From Pseudomonas hygromyciniae (lineage in GTDB: Bacteria > Pseudomonadota > Gammaproteobacteria > Pseudomonadales > Pseudomonadaceae), in the NCBI RefSeq assembly GCF_016925675.1, contig NZ_CP070506.1, forward strand, positions 556,501 to 620,500: a stretch of DNA of 64,000 nucleotides. Direction: 5' to 3'. The translations under genes were made by a program, and so were the position numbers. This document shows positions 42,601 to 50,145 of this stretch, piece after piece (position 1 is the first letter of the stretch; each line of letters begins with the position of its first letter). The notes under the pieces are model-generated. The model saw nothing but the letters and a program-made list of their open reading frames with translations, did not search any database and was not told where the DNA came from.

Positions 42601-42945
42601 GCCACCGGTCGGGTGGGTGAGTTCGTCGCGGGCGTACGTTATCGCGCCTGGCAACCGGCCAATTGCTTGCAGCCGACTATCCCGGTGCATGCACCGCTAG
42701 TGTTTGATCTGCTCGATACCTGGATGCAGCGTTCCCTGGGCGGTTGTCAGTACCACGTGGCCCATCCGGGCGGGCGCAATTACGACAGCTTGCCGGTGAA
42801 TGCCAATGAAGCGGAGAGCCGGCGCATGGCGCGGTTTTTCCGCTTGGGCCATAGCCCCGGGAAGCTGCCGATACCACCGGTGGTGATTAACGATGAACTG
42901 CCTATGACCCTGGACCTACGGCGTTTTGCCCATAAAAATGACTAA
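39661..42945 (+). CDS. Transglutaminase-like protein with DUF2126 domain
   Basis: 1094 residues from the GTG at 39661 (MSIHVALHHVTHYRYD), 6 bp behind AGGAGG. Residues about 5-85 are the bacterial transglutaminase N-terminal domain. Residues about 160-275 are the papain-like core with the nucleophile in GSCRDSAWLLVQLLRNLG and the catalytic His in DLHAWCEVY. The remaining 800 residues are the DUF2126 part, which contains GGNHFVLGG and resembles glutamine-synthetase-like/ATP-dependent ligase folds only weakly to my eye. It heads a three-gene module with the ATP-grasp/alpha-E protein and a second transglutaminase. The substrate is unknown. Confidence 0.88.
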   Translation: MSIHVALHHVTHYRYDRAVELGPQIVRLRPAAHSRTRILSYALKVLPEQHFINWQQDPQGNYLARLVFPEKTDELRIEVDLVAEMAVFNPFDFFLEPYAEKIPFSYAADEQRELAPYLETLALTPQFAAYLAAIDRTPLPAVDFLVGLNQRLAADIGYLIRMEPGVQTPEFTLENASGSCRDSAWLLVQLLRNLGLAARFVSGYLIQLTADVKALDGPSGTEVDFTDLHAWCEVYLPGAGWIGLDATSGLFAGEGHIPLACSPDPSSAAPISGLVEPCECEFTHEMSVERIWEAPRVTKPYTEEQWLAIQALGRQIDGDLLKDDVRLTMGGEPTFVSIDDPDGAEWNTAALGPDKRRLSAELFQRMRKHYAPKGLVHFGQGKWYPGEQLPRWSLNCHWRRDGVPVWHNDALIADEQQDYGADDVMAGRFLASIAERLKLSARFVFPAFEDNFYYLWREGALPQNVSAQDSRLDDELERERLRKVFSQGLDKVIGHVLPLARTAANDRWQSGRWYLRDTHCRLVPGDSPLGYRLPLASQPWVTAADYPFVHPIDPNQDLPELPFTAPAPGEPAAIDERVPKVDESADWLTRTALCAEARGGRLYLFMPPLERVEDYLELVAAIEATAQELHCPVLLEGYEPPSDPRLSNFRVTPDPGVIEVNVQPSTTWDELVERTEFLYEEARQTRLTTEKFMIDGRHTGTGGGNHFVLGGATPKDSPFLRRPDLLRSLISYWHNHPSLSYLFSGLFIGPTSQAPRVDEARNDALYELEIAFAQMPAPGEECPPWLVDRLLRNLLIDVTGNTHRAEFCIDKLYSPDGATGRLGLLELRAFEMPPHARMSLTQQLLLRALVARFWREPYAPPKLARWGTELHDRFLLPHFIEQDFADVIVELNAAGYPLRAEWFAAHLEFRFPKVGDYAVSGIELELRQALEPWHVLGEEGAAGGTVRYVDSSLERLQVKLSGLPPQRYVLTCNGVAVPLHATGRVGEFVAGVRYRAWQPANCLQPTIPVHAPLVFDLLDTWMQRSLGGCQYHVAHPGGRNYDSLPVNANEAESRRMARFFRLGHSPGKLPIPPVVINDELPMTLDLRRFAHKND

Positions 42946-42960
42946 ACACAATCCTACCTA

Positions 42961-43042
42961 GGCGCTGGCTTGCCGGCGATGGCGGTGGATCAGTTGGAAT
43001 ATGCCTGACTGACACACCGCCATCGCCGGCAAGCCAGCTCCT
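42961..43042. repeat. REPIN variant (GGCTTGCCGGCGATGGCGG)
   Basis: Arms GCTGGCTTGCCGGCGATGGC and GCCATCGCCGGCAAGCCAGC about 40 bp apart. It lies between two genes of the same module, leaving a 157-bp gap. Confidence 0.75.
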
Positions 43043-43102
43043 GCAGTAGATTTGCAGTGTTTGTGAGTTAATCTGCCTTCCCTTGCCCCTGCCGAGCGTT
43101 CC

Positions 43103-45589
43103 ATGTCCGACTTGCTCGACCGTTACCCGCTGACTGCGGGCACTTATCACGAACTGCTGGACGACAGCGGCGCGGTGCGCGCCCATTGGCAGCGCCTGCT
43201 CGACCATCTGCAACGCAGCACCCCGGCGCAATTGGCCCAGCGCCAGGCACTGCTGACCCGCCAGATCCAGGAAAACGGCGTGACCTACAACGTCTACGCC
43301 GACCCCAAGGGCGCCGACCGTCCCTGGGAGCTGGACTTGCTACCCCATGTATTGGCGGCGGATGAGTGGGCGCATTTGGCGGCGGGCATTGCCCAGCGCG
43401 GGCGGTTGCTCAACGCGGTGCTGGCCGACCTGTATGGCCCGCAACGCCTGATTGCCGAAGGCTTGCTGCCGGCAGAGCTGGTGTTTGGACATAACAACTT
43501 CCTGTGGCCGTGCCAGGGCATCCAGCCGCCCGATGGGGTGTTCCTGCATCTGTATGCGGTGGACCTGGCGCGCACCCCGGACGGTCGCTGGTGGGTCACG
43601 GCGGACCGTACCCAGGCGCCCTCCGGCGCCGGTTATGCCCTGGAAAACCGCACCATCGTTTCCCGCGCATTCCCGGATTTGTATCGCGACTTGCAGGTGC
43701 AGCACCTCACCGGATTCTTCCGCACCCTGCAGGAAACCCTGGCCCGCCAGGCGCCCGGCGATGAGCAGCCACCGCTGATCGTGCTGCTGACCCCGGGACG
43801 CTTCAATGAAAGCTACTTCGAGCACCTGTACCTGGCCCGTCAGCTTGGCTACCCATTGGTAGAAGGCGGCGACCTGACCGTGCGCGACAGCACCGTGTAC
43901 CTCAAGACCCTCAGCGGCCTGCGCCGTGTGCACGCGATCATGCGCCGGCTGGACGATGATTTCTGCGACCCCCTGGAACTGCGCACTGACTCGGCCCTGG
44001 GTGTGCCGGGCCTGTTGGACGCGGTACGCCAGGGTAATGTGCTGGTGGCCAATGCCCTGGGCGCCGGCGTGCTGGAATCGCCTGGGCTGCTGGGGTTCCT
44101 GCCCAAGATCAATCAGTTTTTGTTTGGCGAAGAATTGATCCTGCCGTCCATCGCCACCTGGTGGTGCGGCGAAGCGCCGGTGCTGGCCGAAGCTCTGGAA
44201 AAACTGCCGGAACTGCTGATCAAGCCGGCGTTCCCGTCGCAAAGTTTTGCCCCGGTGTTTGGCCGCGACCTGAACGACGAACAACGCCAGGCCCTGGCCG
44301 AACGTATGCAGGCGCGCCCATATGCTTATGTGGCCCAGGAACTGGCGCAGCTGTCCCAGGCGCCGGTCTGGCACACCGTGGATGATCATCTGCAACATCG
44401 CGCCATCGGCATGCGCGTGTACGCGGTGGCCGGTGAGGATGGCTACCGGGTGCTGCCGGGCGGCCTGACCCGCGTGGCCGCGCAGGCGGACGCCGAAGTG
44501 GTGTCGATGCAGCGTGGCGGGGCGAGCAAGGACACGTGGGTGCTGGGCGAGCGTGCCCCCGGTGGCGAGCAATGGCGCGCGCAGCGGGCGATCGGCACCC
44601 ATGACCTGGTGCGTCGCGACCCGTACCTGCCGTCGCGGGTCGTAGAAAACCTGTTCTGGTTCGGTCGTTACTGCGAGCGTTGCGACAACAGTGCGCGCTG
44701 GCTGCGCATCGTGCTTGCCCGTTATGTCGATGGCGACGACCCGCTGGCCTTGCAGGCCGCCGTGGAGCTGGGGGAAAGCCTGCGCCTGCTGCCGGAGGAG
44801 GGCGAGTTGCCCGAGCGCCTGCTGCAGGCCCTGCTCGGTGATGACTGGCCATCGAGCCTGCGCGCCAACCTGCAGCGTCTGCAGTGGGCGGCGTCCCAGG
44901 TGCGCGGCAAGCTGTCCCGGGAGAACTGGCAGGCTCTGGTGGAGTTGCAGCGCGAAGCCCTGGAGCTGGAAAGCGAGACGCCGGATTTTGGCGAACTGCT
45001 GGACTTCCTCAACCGCCTGGTAATGTCCCTGGCGGCCTTGTCCGGTTTTGCCCTCGACGACATGACCCGTGACGAAGGCTGGCGCTTCTTGATGATGGGC
45101 CGGCGCATCGAGCGTTTGCAGTTTCTCAGCAGCAGCCTCGCGGCCTTCCTGCGCGGGGTGGCGGTGTTCGACCAGGCGGGGCTGGAATGGCTGCTGGAAC
45201 TGGGCAACAGCAGCATTACCTACCGCTCGCGCTACCTGGCGGTGCCGCAATTGATTCCGGTGCTGGACCTGTTGCTGCTGGATGAACAGAACCCCCACGC
45301 GGTGTTGTTCCAGCTCAAGCTGGTGAGCCGCACCTTGCGCCGGCTCAACGATGACTTCGGCGTACCCCGGGAGACCGGCCTGGCACCGCTGGTGGAGCGC
45401 CTGGCGCGCTTTGACCTGGGTTGCCTGGAGAACCCGTTGTTTCGCGACGCCAGCGTGCGTGCGGCCCTCGATGGCCTGGCGGACCTGTTGCAGGCCGTCG
45501 CCGATGAAAGCGGGCAGGTCTCTGATCGCCTGGCCCTGCGCCATTTTGCCCACGTGGATGATGTCAGCCAGCAAACGGTGTCGGTGTAA
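43103..45589 (+). CDS. Circularly permuted ATP-grasp / alpha-E domain fusion protein
   Basis: 828 residues. The first 490 or so are a circularly permuted ATP-grasp domain (VYADPKGADRPWELDLLP, LLTPGRFNESYFEHLYLAR, LVEGGDLTVRDSTVYLKT). From about residue 510 the alpha-E domain begins (YLPSRVVENLFWFGRYCERC), all-helical. In many bacteria these are two adjacent genes; here they are one. The predicted role of such modules is making or modifying a peptide with ATP-grasp ligation and transglutaminase chemistry; none is proven as far as I know. Its stop overlaps the next ATG by one base. Confidence 0.88.
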   Translation: MSDLLDRYPLTAGTYHELLDDSGAVRAHWQRLLDHLQRSTPAQLAQRQALLTRQIQENGVTYNVYADPKGADRPWELDLLPHVLAADEWAHLAAGIAQRGRLLNAVLADLYGPQRLIAEGLLPAELVFGHNNFLWPCQGIQPPDGVFLHLYAVDLARTPDGRWWVTADRTQAPSGAGYALENRTIVSRAFPDLYRDLQVQHLTGFFRTLQETLARQAPGDEQPPLIVLLTPGRFNESYFEHLYLARQLGYPLVEGGDLTVRDSTVYLKTLSGLRRVHAIMRRLDDDFCDPLELRTDSALGVPGLLDAVRQGNVLVANALGAGVLESPGLLGFLPKINQFLFGEELILPSIATWWCGEAPVLAEALEKLPELLIKPAFPSQSFAPVFGRDLNDEQRQALAERMQARPYAYVAQELAQLSQAPVWHTVDDHLQHRAIGMRVYAVAGEDGYRVLPGGLTRVAAQADAEVVSMQRGGASKDTWVLGERAPGGEQWRAQRAIGTHDLVRRDPYLPSRVVENLFWFGRYCERCDNSARWLRIVLARYVDGDDPLALQAAVELGESLRLLPEEGELPERLLQALLGDDWPSSLRANLQRLQWAASQVRGKLSRENWQALVELQREALELESETPDFGELLDFLNRLVMSLAALSGFALDDMTRDEGWRFLMMGRRIERLQFLSSSLAAFLRGVAVFDQAGLEWLLELGNSSITYRSRYLAVPQLIPVLDLLLLDEQNPHAVLFQLKLVSRTLRRLNDDFGVPRETGLAPLVERLARFDLGCLENPLFRDASVRAALDGLADLLQAVADESGQVSDRLALRHFAHVDDVSQQTVSV

Positions 45590-46479
45590 TGAGCGCGCGC
45601 TATCAGATTTTCCACGATACCCATTACCACTACGACAGCCCGGTGTCCCTGGCCCAGCAACTGGCGCACTTGTGGCCGCGCCCCTGCGCCTGGCAGCGCT
45701 GCACCTCGCGGCAGTTGCAGATCAGCCCCGAACCGACCGCGCGCCGCGATGAGTTGGACGTGTTCGGCAACCCGATCACCCGGCTGGCATTCGAACGGCC
45801 CCATGATGAATTGCTGGTCAACGCCGGCTTGACCGTGGAAGTGCTGGCCCGGCCTGTGCTGGATTTCAGCCAGTCACCGCCCTGGGACCAGACCCGCAAC
45901 AGCCTGACCTACAGCGGCCAGCCGTTGTCGGCCGAGGCGATCGAGGCGTGCCGCTATCGTTTCGAATCGCCCTACGTGCACTTGAAGAAAAACTTCGTCG
46001 AGTTCTCCGAGAGCTGCTTTGCGCCCGGCCGCCCGTTGTTGTTGGGGGTGCAGGCGTTGATGGAGAAAATCTTCAGCGAGTTCACCTTCGATGCCGAAGC
46101 CACCCAGGTCGCCACGCCGCTGGTGGAGGTGCTGGAGCGTCGACGGGGGGTGTGCCAGGACTTTGCCCACCTGATGCTCGCCTGCCTGCGCTCACGGGGC
46201 CTGGCGGCACGTTACATCAGTGGCTACCTGCTGACCCAGCCACCGCCCGGCCAGCCACGGCTGATCGGCGCCGATGCGTCGCACGCGTGGGTCTCGGTGT
46301 TTTGCCCGCGGTCGGGCTGGGTGGATTTTGATCCGACGAACAATGTGCAGCCGGCACTGGAACACATCACCCTGGCCTGGGGCCGGGATTTTTCAGATGT
46401 TTCGCCGTTGCGCGGGGTGATTCTGGGAGGAGGGAGCCATGACCCGGAAGTACGGGTAACGGTGATGCCGCTGGAATAA
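45589..46479 (+). CDS. Transglutaminase family protein
   Basis: 296 residues. N-terminal transglutaminase-associated domain (about 3-90, YQIFHDTHYHYDSPV). Papain-like core with Cys in RRGVCQDFAHLMLACLRSRG (about residue 188), His in DASHAWVSVF and Asp in GWVDFDPTNN, a complete triad. It has no signal peptide. The ATG at 45589 shares a base with the preceding stop, so translation is coupled to the ATP-grasp/alpha-E gene. Confidence 0.9.
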   Translation: MSARYQIFHDTHYHYDSPVSLAQQLAHLWPRPCAWQRCTSRQLQISPEPTARRDELDVFGNPITRLAFERPHDELLVNAGLTVEVLARPVLDFSQSPPWDQTRNSLTYSGQPLSAEAIEACRYRFESPYVHLKKNFVEFSESCFAPGRPLLLGVQALMEKIFSEFTFDAEATQVATPLVEVLERRRGVCQDFAHLMLACLRSRGLAARYISGYLLTQPPPGQPRLIGADASHAWVSVFCPRSGWVDFDPTNNVQPALEHITLAWGRDFSDVSPLRGVILGGGSHDPEVRVTVMPLE

Positions 46480-46594
46480 CCGATGGTTCCCGTGTTGTGG
46501 CGAGCGGGCTTGTCGGAACGCCGCATCGCCCGCGTTGGACTGCGCAGCAGTCCCATTTCTGGGGCCGCGTCGCGCCCCAACGCGGGGCAAGCCC

Positions 46595-46750
46595 TAATGC
46601 CGTTCAGTTAAGCGGATTCTGCTTTCTGTAGGAGCGAGCTTGCTCGCGAAGGACGTCAACGATAACGCGTGTTTGCTAGGTAAACGCGGCGCTCTCAAGT
46701 TCTTCGCGAGCAAGCTCGCTCCTACAAAAAGGCTTAACTGAACGGCATTA
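46595..46750. mobile_element. 156-bp miniature inverted-repeat element with IS4-like ends, containing a REPIN
   Basis: Perfect 19-bp terminal inverted repeats TAATGCCGTTCAGTTAAGC and GCTTAACTGAACGGCATTA (46732-46750). Flanking direct repeats are GGGCAAGCCC (46585-46594) and GGGCGAGCCC (46751-46760), 9 of 10 matching, as expected for a target duplication. The ends resemble those of IS4 as I remember them. There is no coding capacity. The inside is a REPIN (46627-46726). Confidence 0.75.
46627..46726. repeat. REPIN inside the miniature element (TGTAGGAGCGAGC subfamily)
   Basis: Arms TGTAGGAGCGAGCTTGCTCG and the exact complement CGAGCAAGCTCGCTCCTACA. The tip and part of the centre (AACGATAACGC) match the free copy at 55654-55753 (AACGATGACGC). 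Confidence 0.8.
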
Positions 46751-46800
46751 GGGCGAGCCCGCTCGCCACATACAGGTCAGGTATTCATTGAGGCGGGTGT

Positions 46801-46989
46801 TCAGGCCTCAGGTGCAGGGTCTTTCGGGGTTTCAGTGTCATCAGCAGTCACTTCACCTTCGGCATCCGGGTTCAGTGCGCCTGCTTCTTCGTCGGCCGCA
46901 GCTTTCTTGCGTTGCAGCTTTTCCTCTTTCTTCTGTTCCTTGGCCAAGTCTCTCTGACGTTTGGCGAAGGAGTAATTAGGTTTTGCCAT
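46801..46989 (-). CDS. Small charged protein of unknown function
   Basis: 62 residues from the ATG at 46989, behind GAGGATCGCC. The first half is basic (MAKPNYSFAKRQRDLAKEQK) with alternating Lys/Glu and is likely helical. The second half is acidic and Pro/Thr-rich, ending DPAPEA. There are no membrane segments or cysteines. Similar short proteins with a MAKPNYSFAKRQRDLAKxxK start are common in Pseudomonas as I recall. It stands alone, with a repeat on its 3' side. Confidence 0.75.
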   Translation of the reverse strand: MAKPNYSFAKRQRDLAKEQKKEEKLQRKKAAADEEAGALNPDAEGEVTADDTETPKDPAPEA

Positions 46990-47094
46990 GGGCGATCCTC
47001 TGGGGTCGAAGGTGAGGTTGAGCGGCGGCTATTCTGCCTTTAAACGCGCCCCAAGGGTTAATCGGGTTTCAGAATTGCCTCTACCAATTAAACG

Positions 47095-47181
47095 TTAGTC
47101 GACATTAACCGTTTCGTAAGTACCGCTGGCGCCACAGGCGTAAGTGGCAAGCAAGCTGCGCAACAGGCTGTTGAGGTGCAT
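47095..47181 (-). CDS. Possible 28-residue small protein
   Basis: Reading from the ATG at 47181: MHLNSLLRSLLATYACGASG, then TYETVNVD and TAA. A TGGAG site lies about 8 bp before the ATG. The frame is too short for normal gene finding. The first half is amphipathic or hydrophobic with one Cys. It sits in the 382-bp gap between the small charged protein and azurin, which otherwise shows only the azurin promoter region. Confidence 0.35.
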   Translation of the reverse strand: MHLNSLLRSLLATYACGASGTYETVNVD

Positions 47182-47288
47182 GGCTCGGACTCCAGGAAGT
47201 AAAGATGGGCCGATCATAGGTCGTGTGCGGCACTTTGGCCGGTTGATTCTGTCGATCAGTCTGATAGCCTAAAGTTGTATACAATCTG

Positions 47289-47302
47289 TTGATTCAGATC
47301 AT
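47289..47302 (+). promoter_or_regulatory. Anr/FNR-type box upstream of azurin
   Basis: TTGAT-TCAG-ATCAT, 9 of 10 matches to TTGAT-N4-ATCAA. It is 70 bp before the azurin ATG. Azurin of P. aeruginosa is known to be activated by Anr under low oxygen. Confidence 0.6.
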
Positions 47303-47371
47303 TGGAACATTTGCCTGCCTCAGGCACCCTTGTCGCACATGCGTTTTTTAAACCCTGCCTTGGAGATTCAC

Positions 47372-47818
47372 ATGTTTGCCAAAATCGTTGCTGTTTCCCT
47401 GCTGACGCTGGCTAGCGGCCAGTTGCTTGCTGCAGAGTGCAAGGTCACTGTCGACTCCACCGACCAAATGTCTTTCGACACCAAGGCCATTGAAATCGAC
47501 AAGAGCTGCAAGACGTTCACCGTTGATCTGAAACACTCCGGCAACCTGCCGAAGAACGTCATGGGCCATAACTGGGTGCTGACCACTGAAGCTGATATGC
47601 AGCCTGTTGCAACCGACGGCATGGCCGCTGGTATCGACAAGAACTACCTGAAAGAAGGCGATACCCGCATCATCGCCCATACCAAGCTCATCGGCGCCGG
47701 TGAAACCGATTCGGTGACCTTCGATGTGTCCAAGCTCAAGGCTGACGGCAAGTACATGTTCTTCTGCTCGTTCCCAGGCCACATCGCGATGATGAAAGGC
47801 ACTGTGACCCTGAAGTAA
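47372..47818 (+). CDS. azu: Azurin precursor
   Basis: Periplasmic blue copper protein that carries electrons, for example in denitrification or stress. 148 residues from the ATG at 47372, behind TTGGAG. The 20-residue signal peptide ends LLAAEC. In mature numbering, all ligands are present: His46 (VMGHNW), Cys112, His117 and Met121 in [12 protein letters not shown], and Gly45. The Cys3-Cys26 disulphide is also conserved. Same precursor length as P. aeruginosa azurin. An Anr-type box lies upstream. Confidence 0.97.
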   Translation: MFAKIVAVSLLTLASGQLLAAECKVTVDSTDQMSFDTKAIEIDKSCKTFTVDLKHSGNLPKNVMGHNWVLTTEADMQPVATDGMAAGIDKNYLKEGDTRIIAHTKLIGAGETDSVTFDVSKLKADGKYMFFCSFPGHIAMMKGTVTLK

Positions 47819-47840
47819 GGCTCAAGACCGCGTTATCGTT

Positions 47841-47914
47841 CATCGCAGGCAAGCCAGCTCCCACATTTTGATTTGTGAATACATTCAAATGTGGGAGCGG
47901 GCTTGCCCGCGATA
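47841..47914. repeat. REP pair, ATCGCAGGCAAGC tips outward
   Basis: Left ATCGCAGGCAAGCCAGCTCC, right TGTGGGAGCGGGCTTGCCCG then CGAT, with a TTTTGAT ... ATTCAAA centre. It lies between the convergent azu and nadE stops. Confidence 0.75.
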
Positions 47915-47951
47915 GCGGTCTAACAATCAATACACAAGCACCAGGCCTACC

Positions 47952-48779
47952 TCAAGGCGCAAACGGCATCACCCGCTTGTGCTCAGTCTTGCGATAGGTC
48001 TCGCAGATAATCCTGAACGCCTCTTCCCGCACCGGCTGGCCGTGCAGGAACGCATCGATCTCGCTGTAGGTCACGCCATGGGACGCTTCATCCGGCTTGC
48101 CCGGTGACAGGTCTTCCAGGTCCGCAGTCGGCACCTTCTCCACCAGCGACTCGGGCGCACCAAAGTGCCGGGCAATCGCCCGTACCTGGTTCTTCACCAG
48201 CCCGCTCAACGGTGCCAGGTCGCAAGCGCCATCGCCGAACTTGGTGAAAAACCCCATGACCGCTTCCGCCGCATGGTCGGTACCGATCACCAGGCCACTC
48301 GCTGCGCCGGCGATGGTGTACTGCGCGACCATGCGCATCCGCGCCTTGGTATTGCCCAGCACAAAATCACGGGATGCCGCGGCCTTGCCTTCGAAAGCGG
48401 CGACTTCATTGGCCAGGGCCTTGACCGCCGGGCCGATATTGACCGTGTGGCGCTCGTCCGGGTTGATAAAGTCGACGCAGGCCTGGGCATCGTGTTCGTC
48501 GAACTGCGTGTCGTAGGGCAGGCGCACCGCAATAAAACGGTAAGCGTCATTGCCTTTGAGGGCGCGCAGCTCTTTGATCGCCCGTTGGGCCAGAAGGCCT
48601 GCGGTCAGGGAGTCGACGCCGCCGCTGATGCCCAGCACCAGGGTCTTGAGCCCCGAGTTGAGCAGGCAGTCCTGGATAAAGGTGATCCGCCGGGCCACTT
48701 CCGCCTCAAGGGCAGCGTGGTCCTGGAACGGTGGTTGGACCTTGAGCTGTTGGGCAATCTCACGCTGTACGGCTTGCAT
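47952..48779 (-). CDS. nadE: NH3-dependent NAD+ synthetase
   Basis: Last step of NAD synthesis: adenylates and amidates nicotinate adenine dinucleotide using ammonia. 275 residues, matching the short bacterial form without a glutaminase domain. The PP-loop is [14 protein letters not shown] near residue 47. Other family blocks are [17 protein letters not shown] and the C-terminal [10 protein letters not shown]. It lies 3 bp after pncB on the same strand, forming an NAD-salvage operon. Confidence 0.97.
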   Translation of the reverse strand: MQAVQREIAQQLKVQPPFQDHAALEAEVARRITFIQDCLLNSGLKTLVLGISGGVDSLTAGLLAQRAIKELRALKGNDAYRFIAVRLPYDTQFDEHDAQACVDFINPDERHTVNIGPAVKALANEVAAFEGKAAASRDFVLGNTKARMRMVAQYTIAGAASGLVIGTDHAAEAVMGFFTKFGDGACDLAPLSGLVKNQVRAIARHFGAPESLVEKVPTADLEDLSPGKPDEASHGVTYSEIDAFLHGQPVREEAFRIICETYRKTEHKRVMPFAP

Positions 48780-48782
48780 GAT

Positions 48783-49997
48783 TCACTCCTCGCTAGAGAT
48801 GGCAGGTACTTTGAAAACGTGGCGCAAATAGGCGACGAAGTTCGGATCCGTGCAGTGGGTCTTGCCCGCCTCATCGGAAATCTTCGCCACGGGCTGGCCG
48901 TTGCAGGCCGTCATTTTAAGCACGATGCTCATCGGTTCCACACCTGGAATGTCACAGGTCAGGTTGGTGCCGATGCCAAAGCTGACATTGATCCGACCGC
49001 GCAGCGCACGGAAAATCTCCAGGGCCTTGGGCAGCGTCAGGCTGTCGGAGAACACCAGGGTCTTGCTCATCGGCTCAATGCCCAGCTTATGGTAATGGGC
49101 GATGGCTTTTTCGGCCCACTGCACCGGGTCGCCGGAGTCATGGCGCAGACCGTCGAACAGCTTGGCGAAGTACAGATCGAAATCGCTGAGGAAGGCGTCG
49201 GTGGTGATGCAATCGGTCAGGGCAATACCCAGCAGGCCACGATACTCACGGACCCAGCAATCGAGGGCGGCGATCTGGCTGTCGATCAGCCGCGGGCCCA
49301 GTTGCTGGTGGGCCATGATCCATTCGTGGGCCATGGTGCCCAGGGGCTTCATGTCCAGCTCGCGGGCCAGGTGCACGTTGCTGGTGCCGACGAAACGGCC
49401 GGGGAAGTCGTGCTTGAGCACATTCACCACTTCCTCCTGCACGCGGTAGGAGAAGCGCCGGCGGGTGCCGAAGTCCGCGACCTGCAACTCGGCCAGTTCG
49501 TCGCTGCTGGCGTTGGCGCTCAACCAGTCGAACTTGCGATACAACTGCTCGCGGGCCTGCTCCAGGATGATGGTCTGGTAGCGATAGCGGTTGCGCACTT
49601 CGCTGACGATGGCCAGCAGTGGCACCTCAAACAGGATCACATGCAGCCACGGGCCGCGCAGGCGGATAAACAACTCGCCGTTCTCGATGCCGGTCTGCAC
49701 GTAGCGCAGGTTGAAGCGGAACAGGCCGAGGAAGCGCAGGAAGTCCGGCTTCATAAAGCTGATGCGTTCCAGAAAGCCCAACTGGTCCGGGCTCAGGCTC
49801 AACTCGGCCAGACGCTCGATCTGGTAGCGGATTTCTGCCAGATAGGGGCGTAGGTCTTCGCTGTTACGGCAACGGAATTCCCATTCAACTTCCACATTGG
49901 GGTAGTTGTGCAGCACCGCCTGCATCATGGTCAGCTTGTAGAAGTCGGTGTCGAGCAGGTTCTGCACGATGCGATCGGCAAACACACTCTCGCTCAT
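48783..49997 (-). CDS. pncB: Nicotinate phosphoribosyltransferase
   Basis: First step of Preiss-Handler NAD salvage: nicotinate plus PRPP to nicotinate mononucleotide. 404 residues from the ATG at 49997 ([12 protein letters not shown]), behind GGAG. Family landmarks are [11 protein letters not shown] near the start, [29 protein letters not shown], and [10 protein letters not shown]. The phosphorylatable His of E. coli PncB should lie in GTMAHEW. Divergent in sense from the LysR gene only by order: both read leftward, with a REP between. Confidence 0.96.
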   Translation of the reverse strand: MSESVFADRIVQNLLDTDFYKLTMMQAVLHNYPNVEVEWEFRCRNSEDLRPYLAEIRYQIERLAELSLSPDQLGFLERISFMKPDFLRFLGLFRFNLRYVQTGIENGELFIRLRGPWLHVILFEVPLLAIVSEVRNRYRYQTIILEQAREQLYRKFDWLSANASSDELAELQVADFGTRRRFSYRVQEEVVNVLKHDFPGRFVGTSNVHLARELDMKPLGTMAHEWIMAHQQLGPRLIDSQIAALDCWVREYRGLLGIALTDCITTDAFLSDFDLYFAKLFDGLRHDSGDPVQWAEKAIAHYHKLGIEPMSKTLVFSDSLTLPKALEIFRALRGRINVSFGIGTNLTCDIPGVEPMSIVLKMTACNGQPVAKISDEAGKTHCTDPNFVAYLRHVFKVPAISSEE

Positions 49998-50083
49998 AAC
50001 GGGAATCTCCAAACAAGAATGGCGCTAGTGGCGCATAGACCTGTGTTGTTTTGCCAGAGGTTTTTTTGTCGTGGCCTCTGGCG

Positions 50084-50135
50084 TCATCGCAGGCAAGCCA
50101 GCTCCCACAGGAGAATGCATTCCAAATGTGGGAGC
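50084..50135. repeat. Partial REP pair (ATCGCAGGCAAGC)
   Basis: The left arm TCATCGCAGGCAAGCCAGCT is complete. The right arm stops after TGTGGGAGC, so the element seems truncated. The centre GAATGCATTCCA resembles the copy at 62274. Confidence 0.6.
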
Positions 50136-50145
50136 ATTCCAGGGG

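Larger units (their letters stand above)
46496..46770. repeat. Long palindromic repeat (GTGGCGAGCGGG family) interrupted by a miniature element
   Basis: Left tip TGTGGCGAGCGGGCTTG and right tip GAGCCCGCTCGCCACA belong to the same family as the repeat at 8370. The right arm is split at 46594/46751 by a 156-bp insertion. Without the insertion and one duplicated target copy the repeat would be about 109 bp. It fills most of the 321-bp gap after the transglutaminase module. Confidence 0.7.

Noticed and set aside
43340..45574. A 744-codon open frame antisense to the ATP-grasp/alpha-E gene
   Set aside because: Antisense shadow with Gln/His-rich composition and no ribosome site.
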